This document shows, one piece after another, positions 5,928 to 8,469 of a DNA stretch of 8,469 bases. Position 1 is the stretch's first letter. The number at the start of each line of letters is the position of its first letter. A program made the position numbers and the translations under genes. Source of the DNA: Candidatus Pacearchaeota archaeon ex4484_71. GTDB taxonomy: Archaea > Nanobdellota > Nanobdellia > Pacearchaeales > GW2011-AR1. The notes beneath the pieces were generated by a model. The model saw only the letters and a list, made by a program, of their open reading frames with translations, ran no database searches and was not told where the DNA came from. Location of the stretch: contig NJDN01000016.1 in assembly GCA_002254395.1 (NCBI GenBank), forward strand, positions 1 through 8,469. Reading direction: 5' to 3'.

Positions 5928-6479
5928 TTATTCCTCTTCTTGACCGGGGAACTTTTCTACCTTCAAAACTCTCAATTCACATGTTGAGAGAGGGTAGATT
6001 TTTTTCAGTTTTTGACTTAATGGCTTTTGTATTTTGTTTTTTAGAAGTTCGTCAAAGAGTGTCTCAAAATCTTTGTCTTTCACGTAATTTATTAGCTCTT
6101 CTCTCGCTTTATTTCTTAGGGCTTTTCTAACTCTTCTCGAAACTCTTCTTCTTGTCACCAAGAAAGGTTTTATTCTTAATCGTGCATCTTTACAATTTGT
6201 GCTAAAAGAGTCTTCCACGTAGTCCGTCCCTTTTCTAACGACTCTTCTTAAAAAATAAGGCATAATCTTTACTTCCTTCGGAAGAACTGTTGCTTCATCG
6301 TCTTTTACTTTTATCTTAAAAGTTATCATCAAACTTTTTCCCTTCATGGTCCTTGTAAGATCGTATTTTATAAATCTTCCATCAAGTTCTTGGGGAGAAA
6401 ATGCTTGTAATTGGGTAGACCTTCTAATCAGAGGCAATTCGACCTCAAAAAATCTTTTCTTTTTCTTTTGTATTGCCAT
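5928..6479 (-). CDS. rps3ae: Small ribosomal subunit protein eS1 (S3Ae)
   Basis: eS1 binds on the 30S platform near the mRNA exit in archaea and eukaryotes. The 183-residue translation has the family signature around GRFIKYDLTRTMKGKSL (34-50). Next come a basic central segment, KIMPYFLRRVVRKGTDYVED (71-90), and a strongly basic helix, TRRRVSRRVRKALRNKAREE (109-128), then KIYPLSTCELRVLKVEKFP near the end. It is slightly shorter than many archaeal eS1 proteins, mostly at the termini, and ends with three glutamates. It starts 3 bases after the last base of the eL42 stop codon (2 bases between), so the two are cotranscribed. No purine-rich ribosome-binding site precedes its ATG, so initiation must follow coupling or another SD-free route. 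Confidence 0.95.
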   Translation of the reverse strand: MAIQKKKKRFFEVELPLIRRSTQLQAFSPQELDGRFIKYDLTRTMKGKSLMITFKIKVKDDEATVLPKEVKIMPYFLRRVVRKGTDYVEDSFSTNCKDARLRIKPFLVTRRRVSRRVRKALRNKAREELINYVKDKDFETLFDELLKNKIQKPLSQKLKKIYPLSTCELRVLKVEKFPGQEEE

Positions 6480-6481
6480 TT

Positions 6482-6793
6482 TTATTCTTGTAGTTGTTTA
6501 CCTGCCCTTTTACCTTTTTTCTTGTATTTTGATTTCCCACACTCTTTGCAAGTGTACATTATATTTGTTTTCTTTGTTGTTTTTGATTTTCTTTTAAATT
6601 TTGATACTGCAGGCTTGGATCCCCACTTTCCTTTATTTCCTATTCCTACTCCTAGTCCTCTTAGTTTCGCTCTTGCAATCCCTCCTCTTTTAAGCGTTCC
6701 CCTTTTACCTCCGGTGGAAACAAGCTTGATTTTCTGCTCAGTTACTTTTTTACAATATGGGCAATATCTCTGGGTTGTTTTTGGAATTTTCAT
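6482..6793 (-). CDS. rpl44e: Large ribosomal subunit protein eL42 (L44e), zinc-binding
   Basis: eL42 lies at the ribosomal E site and is absent from bacteria. The 103 residues begin MKIPKTTQRYCPYCKKVTEQ and contain a split zinc ribbon, Cys11-x2-Cys14 and Cys82-x2-Cys85 (YTCKECGKS), with a very basic body between. The centre (GTLKRGGIARAKLRGLGVG and NKGKWGSKP) is diverged from the usual WGQRRYxRKxxGYGG region but keeps the Gly and Lys-Pro character. In many archaea the gene is followed by eS27; here eS1 follows directly instead. A palindromic TATA box 25.5 bases upstream predicts a leaderless eL42-eS1 mRNA. The gene is divergent from a small DNA-binding protein gene with 60 bases between the two starts. 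Confidence 0.95.
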   Translation of the reverse strand: MKIPKTTQRYCPYCKKVTEQKIKLVSTGGKRGTLKRGGIARAKLRGLGVGIGNKGKWGSKPAVSKFKRKSKTTKKTNIMYTCKECGKSKYKKKGKRAGKQLQE

Positions 6794-6814
6794 GAATGTA
6801 GGCAGAACTTTTGG

Positions 6815-6822
6815 TTTATAAA
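6815..6822 (-). promoter_or_regulatory. Palindromic TATA box for the eL42-eS1 operon
   Basis: TTTATAAA is centred 25.5 bases before the eL42 ATG on the minus strand, the same element and spacing as before apgM and the phosphatase gene. It is 35.5 bases from the divergent plus-strand start, so it is less suited to that gene. Confidence 0.66.
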
Positions 6823-6826
6823 GTTT

Positions 6827-6832
6827 TTTAAA
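6827..6832 (+). promoter_or_regulatory. Possible TATA element for the small DNA-binding protein gene
   Basis: TTTAAA within TTTTTTAAATTA is centred 24.5 bases before the ATG at 6854. It lies next to the eL42 TATA box, so the two divergent promoters would compete for transcription factors on one short segment. Confidence 0.4.
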
Positions 6833-6853
6833 TTATGGTGTCATAGTTAAAAT

Positions 6854-7129
6854 ATGCGTGTCAGGTTTAAGAAAGGGGAACAAAGAAGATTTCTTAAGAA
6901 TGTTTTAGGAAATGTAAATTGTCCTTCGTTGAGAGAGTTGTGTAACAGATTGGTGGGGGTGAATTACGCTTCTCTTAAGAATTATTTCACTGAAAGGAGA
7001 TCCTTGCCTTATGATTTGTTTCAAGATTTTGTTGAGATGTCGGGTATCAATAAAGGCAATTTTGATTTTTTATTGGAAGAAGATTTTTCTGGGCAAAGGA
7101 AAGGGGGAATGGCGAGCAAAAGAAGATGA
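6854..7129 (+). CDS. Small predicted helix-turn-helix protein with GQ(x)KGG tail
   Basis: This 91-residue, very basic protein has no membrane segment. It begins MRVRFKKGEQRRFLKNVL, then a predicted helical bundle in which CPSLRELCNRL and VNYASLKNYFTERRSLP (54-62 is the basic end) look like the two helices of a DNA-binding helix-turn-helix. LPYDLFQDFVEMSGI follows as a supporting helix. The tail reads GQRKGGMASKRR. I recall similar HTH plus GQ(x)KGG segments in DPANN proteins, some placed ahead of LAGLIDADG endonuclease domains, but no nuclease domain is present here. The stop codon ends one base before the tRNA-Val discriminator base, so the two convergent genes abut without a gap. Probable role: DNA- or RNA-binding regulator; no target can be named. 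The gene call is supported by a possible TATA element and start spacing. Confidence 0.72.
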   Translation: MRVRFKKGEQRRFLKNVLGNVNCPSLRELCNRLVGVNYASLKNYFTERRSLPYDLFQDFVEMSGINKGNFDFLLEEDFSGQRKGGMASKRR

Positions 7130-7201
7130 TGGCCCTACCAAGAATCGAACTTGGGTCTTATCCACGTCAAGGATACGTCTTAGCCACTGGACTATAGGGC
7201 C
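7130..7201 (-). tRNA. tRNA-Val (anticodon GAC)
   Basis: The minus strand gives a complete cloverleaf. The acceptor stem GGCCCTA pairs with TAGGGCC. A D arm with three pairs (GTC/GAC) carries the conserved GG in its loop. The anticodon stem is TATCC/GGATA around loop TTGACGT, with anticodon GAC at 7166-7168, reading GTC and GTT. A four-base variable region follows, then T arm CCAAG-TTCGATT-CTTGG. The discriminator at 7130 is A, as expected for valine tRNA. CCA is not encoded and no intron is visible. It abuts the stop codon of the convergent upstream gene and is divergent from the small membrane protein gene. Confidence 0.97.
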
Positions 7202-7221
7202 TTATAAGGAAAAGAAGTTGG

Positions 7222-7235
7222 AAATATTTAAATAT
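7222..7235. promoter_or_regulatory. Shared palindromic AT element for tRNA-Val and the small membrane protein
   Basis: The segment AAATATTTAAATAT contains the palindrome ATATTTAAATAT. It is centred about 26.5 bases before the ATG at 7256 on the plus strand. On the minus strand, TATA-like registers lie 25.5-27.5 bases before the tRNA-Val 5' end at 7201. It is the only TATA-like element in the 54-base divergent gap placed for both genes. Confidence 0.5.
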
Positions 7236-7255
7236 GATTGTTCCTTTTTTATTTC

Positions 7256-7447
7256 ATGAAAAAAGGGGTTAAGACATTTTGGTTTTTAGTGCACGTTATT
7301 TTTGGGATTTATTTCATAAATGTTGCGTTAGATTTTATAAAAATTCCTGAAAGTTTTTTATCTGTTGATAAGTGGATAATTTTTGTGGGGGGAGTTCTTG
7401 TTCTCCTCGGGGGAATTTATTTTTTGAGGGCAACAAAGTACAGGTAA
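7256..7447 (+). CDS. Small two-helix membrane protein, unknown function
   Basis: This 63-residue protein has two hydrophobic segments (about 7-29 and 40-57), joined by a short polar loop (PESFLSVDKW) and ended by the basic tail RATKYR. A basic start and basic end predict both termini in the cytoplasm. A TTG six codons upstream (7238) keeps the frame open, but ATG 7256 is preferred because the AT element lies 26.5 bases before it, like other genes here. No family is recognised. It lies 57 bases before another membrane-anchored protein gene on the same strand that has its own promoter. The reading frame is short, so the call rests on promoter spacing and clean membrane-protein composition. Confidence 0.65.
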   Translation: MKKGVKTFWFLVHVIFGIYFINVALDFIKIPESFLSVDKWIIFVGGVLVLLGGIYFLRATKYR

Positions 7448-7473
7448 GAATGTTTTTTTGAGGACTAAACAAA

Positions 7474-7483
7474 TATTTATATA
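7474..7483 (+). promoter_or_regulatory. TATA box for the right-edge surface protein
   Basis: The run TATTTATATA includes TTTATATA, centred 25.5 bases before the ATG at 7505. This predicts a leaderless transcript and supports this ATG as the start. Confidence 0.65.
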
Positions 7484-7504
7484 TGTCTTTTTCATATTTT
7501 GGGT

Positions 7505-8469
7505 ATGGTTGGAAAAAGAGGTCAGGTTACCATATTTATCGTCATTGCATTGGTTTTAGTAGCAATAGTTGGGGGGTACTTTATTCTAAAAAATAGGTCT
7601 GGAAAAGAGAAGATTTCCCCTCTTGCAGATCCTGTAGAAAAGACAATTTTGTCTTGTTTGGAAGAAGACCTTTCGGAAGGAGTTTCTGTTTTGGAAGCTA
7701 ACGGAGGATCTATGTACTATGATTCTTTTAGTCCAGGTTCGAGATATATGCCTTTTTCGTCCCATCTTGATTTTGTTGGAGAGGAAATTCCTTATTGGTA
7801 TTACATCTCTGGGAACAATTTAGAAGTGCAAAATGTGCCCTCAAAAAGTGACATGGAGGAAGATCTTGAAAGATTTGTGAAAGAGAGTATAAAAGATTGC
7901 AACTTGAATGACTATTATGATGAAGGGTACCAAATTTCGGAGAGAGTTTCAGACGCGAAAGTAAAAATTAGTGGAAGATCCGTTGAAGTGGATTTAAAAA
8001 TGGATTTGGTGGTTGAAAAAGAAGGAGAAATAGCAACTGTCTCAGACCATTATGCAAAGGTAAATTCAAAGATTGGAGAACTTTATGATGATGCTATTAA
8101 AGTTTATCAAAAGGAACAATCTGATCTTTTTTTAGAGAAATATGGGATTGATAATCTTCGTCTATACGCTCCTGTAGATGGTGTTGAATTAACTTGTTCG
8201 CCTCTCACGTGGAACGCCAGCAGCGTTTTTGGAGACATCCGAGATGCTGTTGAATTGAATACTCTTGCTCTGAAGGGTTCGGGAGAGAAAAACGATTATT
8301 TTAATCTGGATCTCCCAGTAAATAACGAGGTGAGATTTGTAAATTCAAGAAATTGGCCGTCAAAGATAGAGGTTTCCCCTAGCAAAGGCAATATGCTTAT
8401 TGCAGAACCTGTGGGAAATCAACAAGGTCTTGGGATTTTGGGATTCTGTTACGTGACCTATCATTTCGT
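7505..8469 (+). CDS. Membrane-anchored extracellular protein with GQVTIFI anchor (partial, runs off right edge)
   Basis: The frame is open from ATG 7505 to the window end, giving 321 complete codons with no stop. The protein starts MVGKRGQVTIFIVIALVLVA: basic residues, then one hydrophobic helix (about 8-28), then a long polar region. This predicts a cytoplasmic N terminus and an exported body. I recall GQVTIFI-type starts in a large DPANN-associated family of unknown function. They faintly resemble archaeal class III (pilin-like) signal peptides but lack the glutamate after the cleavage site. After the anchor come VEKTILSCLEEDLSEGV (44-60) and a glycine-aromatic segment, then EIPYWYY, an alpha-beta region, and four cysteines in the visible part (51, 132, 231, 315). 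These are candidates for disulfides. Function is unknown; a structural or adhesive cell-surface role is possible. The C terminus is outside the window. Confidence 0.84.
   Translation, partial: MVGKRGQVTIFIVIALVLVAIVGGYFILKNRSGKEKISPLADPVEKTILSCLEEDLSEGVSVLEANGGSMYYDSFSPGSRYMPFSSHLDFVGEEIPYWYYISGNNLEVQNVPSKSDMEEDLERFVKESIKDCNLNDYYDEGYQISERVSDAKVKISGRSVEVDLKMDLVVEKEGEIATVSDHYAKVNSKIGELYDDAIKVYQKEQSDLFLEKYGIDNLRLYAPVDGVELTCSPLTWNASSVFGDIRDAVELNTLALKGSGEKNDYFNLDLPVNNEVRFVNSRNWPSKIEVSPSKGNMLIAEPVGNQQGLGILGFCYVTYHF

Noticed and set aside
5873..6130. 85-codon plus-strand open frame next to tRNA-Thr
   Set aside because: It runs antisense through eS1, whose family motifs are clear, and starts on the first base after the tRNA 5' end in the tRNA promoter region.
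6411..6821. 136-codon plus-strand open frame opposite eL42
   Set aside because: It is antisense to eL42, whose zinc cysteines and basic body are unmistakable.
7130..7201. Possible tRNA-associated integration site at tRNA-Val
   Set aside because: I found no second copy of the tRNA 3' end nearby and no integrase gene, so nothing indicates an attachment site.

Overview
The window reads as a chromosomal segment of an AT-rich archaeon, most likely a DPANN lineage close to Woesearchaeota or Pacearchaeota. The archaeal assignment rests on SRP54 and FtsY of archaeal type, ribosomal proteins eL42 and eS1, an archaeal-type cofactor-independent phosphoglycerate mutase, a Gins51-like replication protein, tRNAs without an encoded CCA, and TATA-box promoters at a fixed distance from genes. 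The DPANN placement is an inference from compact spacing, sequence divergence, and a surface protein starting with a GQVTIFI membrane anchor, a type I recall from those groups. No mobile element, CRISPR array or rRNA is visible, and no stretch over 300 bases lacks a gene.

Layout: positions 1-3118 (minus strand) carry a protein-targeting block, transcribed ftsY, an unrecognised 109-residue protein, srp54, then the N-terminal part of a VKOR-family disulfide-generating membrane protein that runs off the left edge. Positions 3196-5781 (plus strand) carry a histidine phosphatase resembling cofactor-dependent phosphoglycerate mutase, the unrelated cofactor-independent mutase apgM, and Gins51. Then come tRNA-Thr(UGU), eS1 and eL42 on the minus strand. 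The right part has a small predicted DNA-binding protein (plus), tRNA-Val(GAC) (minus), a 63-residue two-helix membrane protein (plus), and a large single-anchor extracellular protein (plus) that runs off the right edge.

The genes mostly serve core functions: FtsY and SRP54 deliver nascent membrane and secreted proteins, VKOR would supply oxidising power for disulfides in exported proteins, and the right-edge surface protein, with four visible cysteines outside the membrane, is the sort of client such a system would serve. The two mutase-like proteins point to lower glycolysis or gluconeogenesis.

The most striking feature is not a single gene. Ten of the twelve protein genes have a clear TATA-like element centred about 24.5-27.5 bases before the start codon, which predicts leaderless mRNAs. 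ftsY has only a weak element, and eS1 is internal to an operon. The tRNA genes show the same geometry relative to their mature 5' ends, recalling Nanoarchaeum equitans, which lacks RNase P. This is a prediction from sequence and needs transcript ends and a genome-wide search to test.
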